The notes beneath the pieces were generated by a model, which was given only the letters and a program-made list of their open reading frames with translations, did not search any database and was not told the DNA's origin. 24,010 bases of DNA, from IMG/VR virus record IMGVR_UViG_3300023223_000221, positions 1-24,010 of that record; one strand, given 5' to 3'. This document shows positions 7,816 to 16,013 of the stretch, one piece after another. Each line of letters opens with the position of its first letter. The first letter of the stretch is position 1. This DNA comes from a virus. The position numbers and the translations under genes are program-made.

Positions 7816-9501
7816 TTAGATGGACGTACATCCTTGTGTGGCTGTAAAATCTGCGGTTGTTCCTACACCTTCTGCCTGATATTTGACAATATCCCCCTGG
7901 TTCATAAGAACTGACCGGGAAGTCTTAAAGGTTCGATCGTCTCCAGACCCGGAATATTGTTCCTGGGTTTCTATGATGTCTGCAAGATCAACAAAGCCAG
8001 CTCCTCGATCAATCACTATTTTAAAATTATATGTCCTGGTCCCCCCTCCTACCGGCGTCACAAGAAATTCAATGGGGATTTGCAACACTTCTGGATCAAG
8101 ACCGTCATATCTCAAAGCCCCATTAACAGGGTCTATAAGGGATATTCTTTCGTTAAATGAAAGAGGTGTTGCCGTTCCCAAGTCAATATCTACATAGGTT
8201 CCATCCAGGACATCGGTTGCGGTCACATTTGATACGGCAGTCCAACCTCCGACAGTTAAAGAATCTTTCTGATTCCCGCAATCTGTTACGTTCAGGCGAC
8301 TATCTTTTTCGGTTAAGGAACCTGTATCCAATTCGCCAGAAGTTTCCCCGGTGGCAAAGGTTGCATTGACTTGGAATGTGTTGGTGAGAGGGTTATAGAT
8401 TGTATAACCAGCGTTATAAGCAATTGTTTTGAGAATCAAGAGGGTTTGTAAGGCGCTAAAACCGTGGGCCGCTGAGGTAACGGTGACAGAATTAGAAAGG
8501 TACGACCCGGTATCACTACTGGTGAAAGCGATAGGTGCGCCCGTTGATTCAATATTTCCTTCAAAGAAACCCGCGCCGGTCACTGTCACGATTAAAGTCT
8601 GGTTATAGGTGACCTCTGGAGTGAAAGTTGAATTCACAACTCTTTGCCCGACAAATACATCCGTTCCAGCATGATTAAATCTTGCGTAGTTTCCTCCTGC
8701 GGGGATAGAAGTCCCACTCGAAACGCTGGTGATTGCGGTTGCAGTTATAGAGGCATCAGCAAAAAGAGTTATTGCCTTAATCATGCCAGCTTTAAAATAA
8801 GTTGATAAACCTTGATTTTGAACTTGATCAATTATCAATTGCAAAGCAGGGTTTATTGTTGGGTCAATATCAAATGCACTTTGACTTGCTCCTGCAACTA
8901 TTCCCGTATTATTAAAACCCCCCGCTACACCTAAATTATTAATAGTAAATATAGCCCCGGTTCCTGCAAAATCTGAGAGCAGGAAACTAGCCACATAATT
9001 TACTGCTTGAATATTTGTTAATGTTAATCCGTTCCTAAATCCCCTATGAACAAACCCATTGGCATTCACAGTACCGCCATCTATTAATCCAATTTCTGTT
9101 GTGCCGCCGCCTGTATAACTTACCGTGACTGCCGAAGGTGTAAAAGTATTTGTTACTCCCACCATGTTCATGAATTTTGCACCAGCACCAGATAAGGTGA
9201 CATCCATATTTGAAATATTCACATTCAGAGCATTGACAACATCGAGGAAGGTTCCTGTGGAAGAACAGGTTAATTTAGATCGTCCCTTATCAATCGTTCT
9301 GATTGACAATTCCTCTCCTACATGGTCAAACCGGATGGTATTGATTCCAAAATCTATGGTCTCGGAAATAATGTAATTACCGGGTTCAAGGTCAATCACA
9401 TTCCCAGAAGGTGCAGGAAGAACACTGATATCGAAAACAAAGAATGTTCCTATCGGTGTGATGGCAGGGAGTCTATTGGTTGTATTGGTATTGAATCCCA
9501 T
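7816..9501 (-). CDS. Beta-rich tail fibre / appendage protein, 561 aa
   Basis: The protein is glycine-, threonine- and serine-rich and almost entirely beta in character. Residues about 35-250 look like a parallel beta-helix (repeated short strands such as VIDLEPGNYIISETIDFG and ISNMDVTLSG), the pattern of tailspikes and other host-glycan-binding appendages. The C-terminal 150 residues look like a separate jelly-roll-like domain with RTYNFKIVIDRGAGFVDL. No catalytic motif is evident. Its ATG overlaps the stop of the 891-aa fibre protein as TGATG, so the two are likely made together and may assemble into one appendage. Receptor binding is inferred from fold type and position. Confidence 0.7.
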   Translation of the reverse strand: MGFNTNTTNRLPAITPIGTFFVFDISVLPAPSGNVIDLEPGNYIISETIDFGINTIRFDHVGEELSIRTIDKGRSKLTCSSTGTFLDVVNALNVNISNMDVTLSGAGAKFMNMVGVTNTFTPSAVTVSYTGGGTTEIGLIDGGTVNANGFVHRGFRNGLTLTNIQAVNYVASFLLSDFAGTGAIFTINNLGVAGGFNNTGIVAGASQSAFDIDPTINPALQLIIDQVQNQGLSTYFKAGMIKAITLFADASITATAITSVSSGTSIPAGGNYARFNHAGTDVFVGQRVVNSTFTPEVTYNQTLIVTVTGAGFFEGNIESTGAPIAFTSSDTGSYLSNSVTVTSAAHGFSALQTLLILKTIAYNAGYTIYNPLTNTFQVNATFATGETSGELDTGSLTEKDSRLNVTDCGNQKDSLTVGGWTAVSNVTATDVLDGTYVDIDLGTATPLSFNERISLIDPVNGALRYDGLDPEVLQIPIEFLVTPVGGGTRTYNFKIVIDRGAGFVDLADIIETQEQYSGSGDDRTFKTSRSVLMNQGDIVKYQAEGVGTTADFTATQGCTSI

Positions 9502-12176
9502 CAGGCAGACCTCACAAAAAGGTTTGTTCCATTCGTATAAATAACCAGATCAAAGAAAGCAGTATTCAGGACCAGGGAAGTTGCTCCGTCTATAGTTTCC
9601 GATCCTCCTGTGGTCAAGGTAATGGTATCGGTTCCATCCACCGAACCGCTCTCATCCTTGATAGGCCATTCCTTCCCGGTCTTGGCTATCTCTGTGGTGG
9701 GAAAATCAATTGTCCTGGCGGCTGTGATGGAAGTAATTGCAAGAAGATAATCAGCGGCAACTACTGTGTGGTTGGCGTCTGCTATTGCAGTTCTTGAATT
9801 TGCATGACTACCCTGAACATCGAGGCCAGCAGTCGGTAAAGCCGTATCACCTATTCGCAAGCCCGTTGTATTAAGGCTCATTCGTATGATGTTATTTACC
9901 GTTGACCATAAAAAATCATCTGTTGTGGTATAGGAGAAAGCACCGGCAACAGGGATAGCAACATCACCAAATATAAGGCCACCCCCACTAGCATTAGGCT
10001 GTAGAAATTGAAGAAAATTATTAATATTACTTTCTATAATTGCAGTTATACCACCGCCTCCTGCAACTGCACCTGACGAGGCGGCTCTAAGATGGAATAG
10101 GGCATCAGGCGTGGTAGTACCGATGCCTACCCTTCCATTCTGCTCGATGCAAACTCGATTCGTGTTTAGATTGTTTCGGAACTGAAAACCGTTTGTCACA
10201 TCGTAGAAAATTCCACCGTGGATATTATTCTGTCCTCCTCCGGGGAAACCAAATAAAAGGCCGTGGGTACTGATCGCAGGGGCGAGAAAACTCAGGTAGT
10301 TATCACCACTGTTTTCCATGGTTATAACCGTTCCACCCAAGGGGCTGACTGAACCAGCCGTATTTAGATGAACATGGAGGCGAGAATCAGGCGTTGAAAT
10401 TCCTATGCCCAATTTCCCCTGTGCGGCAGTCCCACCAATTAACCGCATTCTTTCAATTCCGGTATTTGTGGAATTATCCCCGGTAAAGAAAACCATATCC
10501 CTGTCAGAATCAGTCCTGGTCGAAAAACATAAATCGCCAGCCGCATCTTGGATTTGGGAATATGTGCTGTTCCCGTCTACACCAGCCAAAGCCCTAAATC
10601 CCAACTGCATCCTTACAAATGAATCTCCAACCCTTATAAAAGTATCTGTAACTGGTGCCCCTCTTATATCCAATTTACTTGTAGGTGTTAAAATTCCAAT
10701 TCCTACATCCCCGGTACCATCTACAATTCGCATCCTTTCAATCAAAGTATCCAAGGCGGCGTTAGGAGTGATGAATTGAATACCGCCGCCAGCAAAGTTT
10801 CCTCTGCTTGCTATTTGAACAGCTCCATTTAGGCTTGCTCCTATTTGGGCTTGTCCCGCACCCTGCGATAAACCCGTTGTTCCAAAATATCCAAACTGCA
10901 ATCTCACAGAAGTATCTTCAATATTTATTAAGGATGCGACACCTGAACCCGCATCCATTCGGAATCGCGCTACTACACTTTCAGAAACATCAAAAAGAAG
11001 TTTCCCGGTTGTGGGGTCAACTGTATGAGGGGAATCTTTAAGGGTCTTGGAATTTACGCCGTTCCAAACAGGTATAGAATTATCTGTATTCGTTGCAGGA
11101 CCGGAAACGTCACCACCACCCATCGGAACCCAGGCAACTCCATCGAAGTTTTCCATCTGGTCTGTTGTCGTGTTCCATATCCCCATCCCTGCCAATGGAA
11201 TTGGAATAGCGTCCCTTTGCGTTGTAGTGAGGCGATTAAACAGGAGGGCGGCAGTTGTTGACTTTAAATCAATCGAGGTAGATGCGGCAGAATCGGTCAA
11301 GGCTCCAACACTCATTGCCGAACCAAATAAAGCGTTCCCGGTAGAAGTCTTAATCCTCATTCTCTCTACAAGAGAACTGAGCCCCGCATTTGGTGTATAT
11401 AGCTCTATATCGCCAGCACCATCGGAAGTAGGGGCCAGGAACAGACCGCCAGTAGTTCCCCAACCTATTTGGGCATGAACACCACCTAAATCAATTCCCC
11501 CGCCATAATCCCCAACTTTCCCGGTAATTAATCCGTCATTATCAAATGCCAGTAAAGTTGTACCCGGGCTGGCCCTTCTAACAATGGCAGTATCAAGTTG
11601 TAGAGATTCAAGGATGACACTGTTGCCGCCAGTATTTGAAAGGGTATCAACATTGAGTTGCAGATTATCTACATTGAGTTGAGTTAAACCAGAAAGAGCG
11701 CCGGCATCATCAAGTATCCCTAAAGAATTCTGGATTAGTTTCCCAGTGGCAAGATCGAATCGCGCCAGGGCGTTATCGGTGGATACTCCGACATTGATTA
11801 CATTACCGGCATCATCGGTAGTGAATTCAAGACCGGTCTCAGCGGCATTGACCCTGACAGCATTTAGAGCAAAGCCTGTATAAGTGGTTTCAAATACATC
11901 GGTGAGTTCAAGAAAGGTATCAACAGGGTCAGCTGTTCCCAACTCCAACCAGACCGAGGGGCCGGTGGACATCAGGACAAATATACTTAATGGGCTTGTG
12001 ATGCCGACCGCTTTGCCGACATTCTCCAGGACTTGAAAGGCTGTGTCTGCATCCCGAGCGGCTATGTCAGCATAGAACGTTCCGGCCGCATTGGGATTGC
12101 CCAGGATGGAGTGGACATTCTTCCCCACTGAGAAGGGATGAGAAAGCCCTAGCGTTTGGTCAAACGGTAAAGTCAT
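9501..12176 (-). CDS. Large fibre protein with repeated GIGT(T)TP units, 891 aa
   Basis: The product is a long repeat protein. The central and C-terminal parts hold at least five versions of an (E/N)RMR(I/L) strand, followed in most cases by a GxVGIG-x-x-TP-x-x-x-L-x-(I/V) segment, for example GDVGIGILTPTSKLDI and GRVGIGTTTPDALFHL. This repeat is common in phage tail and head fibres and in intramolecular-chaperone-bearing tail proteins, although I see no S74 chaperone here. The last 90 residues form a compact domain ending in TIDGATSLVLNTAFFDLVIYTNGTN, a frequent fibre C-terminus. The N-terminal 120 residues probably attach to the virion. The ribosome site is AAAGGA upstream of 12176. Confidence 0.8.
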   Translation of the reverse strand: MTLPFDQTLGLSHPFSVGKNVHSILGNPNAAGTFYADIAARDADTAFQVLENVGKAVGITSPLSIFVLMSTGPSVWLELGTADPVDTFLELTDVFETTYTGFALNAVRVNAAETGLEFTTDDAGNVINVGVSTDNALARFDLATGKLIQNSLGILDDAGALSGLTQLNVDNLQLNVDTLSNTGGNSVILESLQLDTAIVRRASPGTTLLAFDNDGLITGKVGDYGGGIDLGGVHAQIGWGTTGGLFLAPTSDGAGDIELYTPNAGLSSLVERMRIKTSTGNALFGSAMSVGALTDSAASTSIDLKSTTAALLFNRLTTTQRDAIPIPLAGMGIWNTTTDQMENFDGVAWVPMGGGDVSGPATNTDNSIPVWNGVNSKTLKDSPHTVDPTTGKLLFDVSESVVARFRMDAGSGVASLINIEDTSVRLQFGYFGTTGLSQGAGQAQIGASLNGAVQIASRGNFAGGGIQFITPNAALDTLIERMRIVDGTGDVGIGILTPTSKLDIRGAPVTDTFIRVGDSFVRMQLGFRALAGVDGNSTYSQIQDAAGDLCFSTRTDSDRDMVFFTGDNSTNTGIERMRLIGGTAAQGKLGIGISTPDSRLHVHLNTAGSVSPLGGTVITMENSGDNYLSFLAPAISTHGLLFGFPGGGQNNIHGGIFYDVTNGFQFRNNLNTNRVCIEQNGRVGIGTTTPDALFHLRAASSGAVAGGGGITAIIESNINNFLQFLQPNASGGGLIFGDVAIPVAGAFSYTTTDDFLWSTVNNIIRMSLNTTGLRIGDTALPTAGLDVQGSHANSRTAIADANHTVVAADYLLAITSITAARTIDFPTTEIAKTGKEWPIKDESGSVDGTDTITLTTGGSETIDGATSLVLNTAFFDLVIYTNGTNLFVRSA

Positions 12177-12213
12177 CTAACAAAAGTCCTTTGGTTTCGA
12201 CGGGTAAAGCTAA

Positions 12214-13080
12214 CTAAAATTGTGCGGCATACACTGGCTCTAAATCTGCGTTGACAATCTCCTGGAGTTCGGCATTAACCATCCGGTTATGGGTGACTAC
12301 TTCTTCCGTCTTAAAATCATGAGCATCAAGGGAAGTAATCACATCCCCTCCTGCATTTGTATCGAGGCTGAAACTATTAACGCTGGTCATTTCCAGGAAT
12401 ATAGAAGTGCCTTCTTCAAAGACCACGCTTGAATCAAGAAAAATTGTGACCGGCAGATTTGCTGTAAAGACTGATGGAGCGAAAGGTTCATCAAAAATAA
12501 TCGGCCCTGTGTTGTCAGTCCCAACATAAATCGTATATTGAACATCTGTGGTCGCACTGATAGAGCCGGCTTCATGGATGATTGTCTCAACCACCCTGCC
12601 AGCACCAGCAGGACAAATCTGCCCGATTGTTGTATTGATTATTTCTGATGTGGTCGGTCCAGGTAAAACTGGATCGAGTTTCATCTTGTCAAGGAAAGGA
12701 GTTACAAGAAAGGCTGTGCCATCAGCATCAAATTGAATTTCAGGGATTAAAGCAAATAATTGTGGGTTGATTTCTGCTGAATTATTGGTACGTATAAATC
12801 CACCGGTTGGAGAAATGGTTAAATTGGGACCAATCAGAACAGATCCAGAACCAGTTTTAAGACTGCTAGCCCTGAATGTCTGGGCTCCGCTCCCGGTTAA
12901 TCGTCTTGCCTGGAGGGTAACAACATTTTTATTAGTATTGCGGTCAAGTGTGATCTTGAATCGAAAGGCTTCTTTGGTGTTGGTATCACCTCCCGCATCT
13001 GATTGAACATACGAAGTATCACGTGGATTCCGGAGGGATAAATCAGGACCACCGCTAGGAGATAGAACGTGCAGAGTCAT
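12214..13080 (-). CDS. Hypothetical virion/fibre protein, 288 aa
   Basis: No family is recognised. The sequence is beta-rich and hydrophilic with alternating polar strands (RFKITLDRNTNKNVVTLQARRL) and a C-terminal NADLEPVYAAQF tail. The central segment, with ATTDVQYTIYVGTDNTGPIIFDEPF, looks like a jelly-roll or carbohydrate-binding-type fold. The ATG overlaps the DUF1353 gene stop as TAATG. It lies immediately before the 891-aa fibre gene, so a role in the same appendage is likely but inferred. Confidence 0.65.
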   Translation of the reverse strand: MTLHVLSPSGGPDLSLRNPRDTSYVQSDAGGDTNTKEAFRFKITLDRNTNKNVVTLQARRLTGSGAQTFRASSLKTGSGSVLIGPNLTISPTGGFIRTNNSAEINPQLFALIPEIQFDADGTAFLVTPFLDKMKLDPVLPGPTTSEIINTTIGQICPAGAGRVVETIIHEAGSISATTDVQYTIYVGTDNTGPIIFDEPFAPSVFTANLPVTIFLDSSVVFEEGTSIFLEMTSVNSFSLDTNAGGDVITSLDAHDFKTEEVVTHNRMVNAELQEIVNADLEPVYAAQF

Positions 13081-13589
13081 TAGGCAACTCGTTTACGAAA
13101 TGAAACAAAGCCCTCGGGTTGCAATAAACAAAGTGAATCCTTTTTCCTGTGCTTATTCCAGGCTATGAATCCAAATGCTCTGAGTGATTTGTAAGCAACT
13201 GCGGTGAAGAATTTGGCACCCATGCAGATTTTATCAGCCATAGCTTCAAACCTATAGTCAGATTCCTTCTGATTTAACCAACATTTGATAATTCTCCTGT
13301 TATCACCATCGAAGGATTCAACCGCCGAATAAATATAAACAAATCCGTATTTATAGGGGAAATCATGGAACAAGCCAGCGAGGAACAAGTAACCGCTTGG
13401 TGAGAGCATATTCCAGAATAGGCGCGGGATACTGGCGCCATCAAATATAAAGCCTTTTGGAATTATGAATGTGAAACCCCTTCCCAAGAGATCACATTCC
13501 CAATCTTCCATAAGCTCATATCTTCTGCGTTCTCTCCTTTTCCGAACCGGTATCGGCCGCAATATAGGCATCTGCTCTTTAGTCAGCAT
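13080..13589 (-). CDS. DUF1353 family protein
   Basis: The 169-aa product has the DUF1353 core: a GFTFIIPKGFIFDGASIPR segment (residues about 38-56), then GYLFLAGLFHDFPYKYG (66-82) with a conserved His-Asp pair. This family is widespread in phages, often beside lysis or tail genes, and has no proven biochemical role. The Lys/Arg-rich N-terminus (VRKRRERRR) and a hydrophobic stretch after residue 125 are visible. The start abuts the stop of the M15 peptidase gene directly (TAA then ATG), and the stop overlaps the next start, so it is part of the late operon. Confidence 0.82.
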   Translation of the reverse strand: MLTKEQMPILRPIPVRKRRERRRYELMEDWECDLLGRGFTFIIPKGFIFDGASIPRLFWNMLSPSGYLFLAGLFHDFPYKYGFVYIYSAVESFDGDNRRIIKCWLNQKESDYRFEAMADKICMGAKFFTAVAYKSLRAFGFIAWNKHRKKDSLCLLQPEGFVSFRKRVA

Positions 13590-13967
13590 TTAGTATGTCC
13601 AGAGAACGTCCTGGTCCTTTGTGGGGTCGATATCAACGTGGATAAAAGAATTCTTTACGCCTACCCTTCGAAATGTCTTGCAGAGAACAGGCAGGAGGGT
13701 CATTCGTTTATGGCTATGAGTGCAGGATATGTCTACGGCATGACCGGTGAGGTGTGCTGAGAAAGAATGTCCGCCTTCGGCTTCGTTGTGCGCTGAACAC
13801 CGACAGCCAGAAGTTATCTTGATGGGATGGCCTATCTCATCCCGGACAACTTGGAGCTTGGCAACAAGGCCTCGGTCGATATCATCCAGACCACACCCAC
13901 ACCGGCAGGAGAACTCGGATCGTTTAAAGTTTGTGGTGATCTGTTCATCGATGGTAGATAAAGACAA
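13590..13967 (-). CDS. Peptidase M15 family (D-Ala-D-Ala carboxypeptidase-like), probable endolysin
   Basis: The 125-aa product carries the M15_3 signature: FSCRCGCG near residue 19, ITSGCR at 51-56, then S-x-H-x-x-G-x-A-x-D around SAHLTGHAVDI (70-80) and FIHVDID (108-114). The zinc ligands are inferred as His72, Asp79 and His110. Such enzymes cut peptidoglycan cross-links and serve as phage endolysins or virion-associated lysins. There is no signal peptide. The start is a TTG at 13967 behind a GGGGTGA ribosome site 7 bases upstream; an upstream ATG hits a stop after two codons. It is the first gene after the promoter at 14015-14043, and no holin was identified nearby. Confidence 0.85.
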   Translation of the reverse strand: MSLSTIDEQITTNFKRSEFSCRCGCGLDDIDRGLVAKLQVVRDEIGHPIKITSGCRCSAHNEAEGGHSFSAHLTGHAVDISCTHSHKRMTLLPVLCKTFRRVGVKNSFIHVDIDPTKDQDVLWTY

Positions 13968-14014
13968 TATTTGTCACCCCATGTAAAAAAGTAAACAAAC
14001 TGACCCACATGTGG

Positions 14015-14043
14015 AATATAAGTTAAATGATGGAGTATTGCAA
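14015..14043 (-). promoter_or_regulatory. Sigma70-like promoter of the late operon
   Basis: On the minus strand TTGCAA (14043-14038) and TATATT (14020-14015) are separated by exactly 17 bases. This is a good match to the sigma70 consensus, in an AT-rich gap between a terminator-like hairpin and the first late gene. The predicted start lies about 40 bases upstream of the TTG start of the M15 gene. The parS site ends 29 bases upstream of the -35 box, so a ParB protein bound and spreading there could influence this promoter. Confidence 0.6.
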
Positions 14044-14102
14044 ACAATAATCGTCAGTCTGTGTATGAATATGTTTCACGTGGAACAATTATTGTCAGTC
14101 GG
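14043..14102. repeat. Direct repeats flanking the parS site
   Basis: Two 19-base copies, 14043-14061 and 14084-14102, share the pattern AACAAT-x-AT-x-GTCAGTC-x-G with 3 mismatches. They are 41 bases apart and bracket the parS site. The left copy abuts the -35 box of the promoter and the right copy overlaps the last bases of parS. Their regular placement suggests binding sites for a phage regulator or for an accessory partition protein, but neither is known. Confidence 0.5.
14072..14087 (-). promoter_or_regulatory. parS: parS centromere-like site (chromosomal ParB-binding consensus)
   Basis: The minus-strand sequence TGTTCCACGTGAAACA is a perfect 16-base match to the bacterial chromosomal parS consensus TGTTNCACGTGAAACA, in the exact version found in Bacillus subtilis. 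ParB clamps load at parS, spread along the DNA and recruit SMC and ParA for chromosome segregation. No ParA or ParB gene is seen in this window. A 16-base match in 24 kb of DNA by chance is extremely unlikely. The site lies in the non-coding control region between early and late genes, next to a promoter. Confidence 0.85.
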
Positions 14103-14108
14103 AAGGAA

Positions 14109-14134
14109 GGCCGACAGCCCCGAAACTGTCAGCC
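14109..14134 (-). terminator. Intrinsic terminator-like hairpin after the accessory operon
   Basis: On the minus strand GGCTGACAG, an 8-base loop and CTGTCGGCC form a 9-base stem with one G-T wobble, followed by TTCCTTCC. The U-tract is interrupted, so termination may be partial. It lies just past the stop of the nuclease-like gene and before parS and the late promoter, the expected place to separate two transcription units. Confidence 0.5.
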
Positions 14135-14158
14135 CTGGAGGTGAGCTGGTGGGGTGGG

Positions 14159-14521
14159 TTATCGAGTGAACCAGACTCGGATCTTACCGCCTCTGGCTTG
14201 AATAGCACGAAACAGTCGCATCACATATTTGAGGTCTCTTTCCGGATTCTCCATGATCAGAACAATGCCTGGGGGTCTATTGGTGGCCGCACCGTAATAA
14301 ACAGCTTGCCCGATAGATTCTGCCCACTTATCAGCAAAATCAAACTCGATGGCATAGTCAGGGAGCAGACAGTCTACCCTCGTCCGATCAGGTAGAACGT
14401 GCTCGGTGACCCCACTGTGAGCAGTACACCAAATATTCTGATAATACGACTCAGGATGGGCTCGGGCCGCTTCTGCTGGAACAGCAAAACAAAGCATTAA
14501 AGCTATTAGAAGGTATTTCAT
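14159..14521 (-). CDS. Exported small protein with PD-(D/E)xK nuclease-like pattern, 120 aa
   Basis: The first 18 residues are a classical Sec signal peptide (MKYLLIALMLCFAVPAEA, cleavage likely after AEA). The mature part has a motif set seen in a family of small uncharacterised phage and proteobacterial proteins: W-C-x-A-H-x-G-x-x-E, LPDRTRVDCL, then AIEFDFADKWAESIGQA. Asp50, Glu59, Asp61, Lys65 and Gln72 fit the layout of a restriction-endonuclease-like (PD-(D/E)xK) fold. If so, it would be a nuclease acting outside the cytoplasm, perhaps against incoming or free DNA. The ribosome site is AAAGGA. The signal peptide is clear; the nuclease assignment is inference. Confidence 0.75.
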   Translation of the reverse strand: MKYLLIALMLCFAVPAEAARAHPESYYQNIWCTAHSGVTEHVLPDRTRVDCLLPDYAIEFDFADKWAESIGQAVYYGAATNRPPGIVLIMENPERDLKYVMRLFRAIQARGGKIRVWFTR

Positions 14522-14553
14522 TTAATTCCTTTCGTTTAGTCAGTTGAGATGGG

Positions 14554-14736
14554 TTATTTATTCAGAGCTTTATAGGTTGCATCAGATAATTCAATGGCCT
14601 TGTCAATGATAACGTGGATGCCTATATCATCAGGATGCTTGCCAGCCACCATCGAAACAACAAGTTTAATCACTAATCTTTCCCTCAGTTCAACTTGAGG
14701 ATCTTCTTCCAACCCGAGTGTGTTAGCTTTACTCAT
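14554..14736 (-). CDS. Hypothetical small protein, 60 aa
   Basis: No family is recognised. The product is mostly helical, with an acidic N-terminal third and the segment LVIKLVVSMVAGKHPDDIGIHVIIDKAIEL. A good AAAGGA ribosome site precedes the ATG at 14736, which lies 2 bases after the stop of the oxygenase gene. Its role cannot be inferred beyond membership in the accessory operon. Confidence 0.6.
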   Translation of the reverse strand: MSKANTLGLEEDPQVELRERLVIKLVVSMVAGKHPDDIGIHVIIDKAIELSDATYKALNK

Positions 14737-14738
14737 GT

Positions 14739-15419
14739 TTAATCCTTTCTTTCAATTGTTTGGGCATCATTGCCCCCTTCTTTCTGAATAGGAGCGACTG
14801 CCATATTCATTGAGAATGATTTACGCCTTCCTTCTCCCTTAAAAGGAGCTACACAATGGTTTAAAAAGCTAGGAAACACATAGAAATCCCCTACTTTCGG
14901 ACGGATATAGAATACATGGGATGAAAGTTCCTGTGGATCCCCATAGGAAAACTCGATACATCCATCCAGGCAATTCGGATCTTCCGGAGCGGATATGCTT
15001 GCCGGCAATTCAAGATAGCCAACACAGCTAAGACTGCACTGAGTATGGTGGTGCCTGGGGTTATATTCTCCAGCTACCTGGTCAACGAACCAGCCAGTTA
15101 GAAAGAGCAATTCATGTTCCCCTTGGACCTTATAAAGCCCATGAGAGTTGATTCGTATGGTATCGATGAAATATTGCAGGATACCTGAAACCAGCTCCTT
15201 TAATACCTTTTGAGCAGTATGTTCAAGGAATTTTGGCTGATGTTCTATACGACCGGCAAGTTTGTGACCGTGATCTGTTTGAGATTTGTCCATGCCGGTC
15301 AACAGATAACCCACCAAATCATCGGACATTTTCAATTTACCCAGAGTGGGACCGAAAGGACACAGAATATCGAAATCAACATTCTGCAATATTGGGGGTG
15401 GATATTCTTTGTCCTTCAT
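14739..15419 (-). CDS. 2OG-Fe(II) oxygenase superfamily protein
   Basis: The 226-aa product matches the phage-associated 2OG-Fe(II) oxygenase type (2OG-FeII_Oxy_5-like). Around residue 120 it has NPRHHHTQCSLSCVGYLELP, and at 174-203 PKVGDFYVFPSFLNHCVAPF then GRRKSFSMNMAV. These supply the expected metal-binding histidines (one of 123-125, and 188) and a 2-oxoglutarate-binding arginine near 198-199. The second acidic ligand is not obvious. Such enzymes hydroxylate or demodify an unknown substrate, possibly virion protein or nucleic acid. The start overlaps the previous stop as ATGA, with GGAG upstream. Assignment to the superfamily is good; the substrate is unknown. Confidence 0.8.
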   Translation of the reverse strand: MKDKEYPPPILQNVDFDILCPFGPTLGKLKMSDDLVGYLLTGMDKSQTDHGHKLAGRIEHQPKFLEHTAQKVLKELVSGILQYFIDTIRINSHGLYKVQGEHELLFLTGWFVDQVAGEYNPRHHHTQCSLSCVGYLELPASISAPEDPNCLDGCIEFSYGDPQELSSHVFYIRPKVGDFYVFPSFLNHCVAPFKGEGRRKSFSMNMAVAPIQKEGGNDAQTIERKD

Positions 15420-15952
15420 TTCATCTCCTCAATGCTGTACTTCCAGAACCATTTTTCTTTGTATTTTGGACCTGCGGCAAATCCCAAAGTAGATGGATCT
15501 ATCCCAATAATTTTATGGGTAAGTTCAACCTCGATCCCCGTAACCTTGAAGGTCTTGTCTGCCAGTGAGATAGGCATTGTTTGGGGTGGGTGCCATTCAA
15601 AGTCTACGGGCTTAGCATAGTCTGGAGTCTCGTCAACTATATCCTCGTAAGGGTCTGGATATTCAGACTTTAAAATCAAGGTTGGATCGTATGGCTTGCC
15701 TTTAGGAGTGCAATCCGTTCTATCCCATGCTCCCCACTCCTCGCCCTGGTAAACAGTGTCACCGATAGAGATTGGGGGAATGCCAACGCAGTGCTTTGAA
15801 GGAAATCCTTCATTTGTAACACCTTCAAAATAAAGTTTTTTAAACTTAAAAGTTTCATCCCAGTAAAAGTCCTTCATCCACTCTGGAGGCTGTGGCTCGA
15901 CCTCAACATAAAGCGTGTTGTCGTTGATCTGCTCTTTGATAGCGTGGTTCAT
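15416..15952 (-). CDS. Hypothetical phage protein, 178 aa
   Basis: I placed the start at the second of two adjacent ATGs (15952) because GGAGG lies 5 bases upstream. An upstream in-frame TTG at 15964 sits inside the ribosome site. The protein is hydrophilic, with a beta-strand-rich middle and the C-terminal motif QTMPISLADKTFKVTGIEVELTHKI. That pattern resembles small phage proteins with ASCH-like barrels, which bind RNA or modified nucleotides, but I cannot assign it. It overlaps the oxygenase gene by 4 bases and is the first gene after a 61-base gap. Confidence 0.75.
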   Translation of the reverse strand: MNHAIKEQINDNTLYVEVEPQPPEWMKDFYWDETFKFKKLYFEGVTNEGFPSKHCVGIPPISIGDTVYQGEEWGAWDRTDCTPKGKPYDPTLILKSEYPDPYEDIVDETPDYAKPVDFEWHPPQTMPISLADKTFKVTGIEVELTHKIIGIDPSTLGFAAGPKYKEKWFWKYSIEEMK

Positions 15953-16013
15953 CATATCCTCCAAGTTTATTTAGTAACTATGATTTACTATTATTGTTAA
16001 TCACTCATGCTAT

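Noticed and set aside
13832-14047. A 71-codon minus-strand frame overlapping the M15 peptidase and the promoter region.
   Set aside because: It overlaps a clearly recognised peptidase in another frame, covers the promoter, and has no homology or ribosome site.
15972-15990. A short inverted repeat TAGTAA-N7-TTACTA in the gap before the 178-aa gene.
   Set aside because: It is only six bases long and AT-rich, in an AT-rich gap, so chance is a sufficient explanation.
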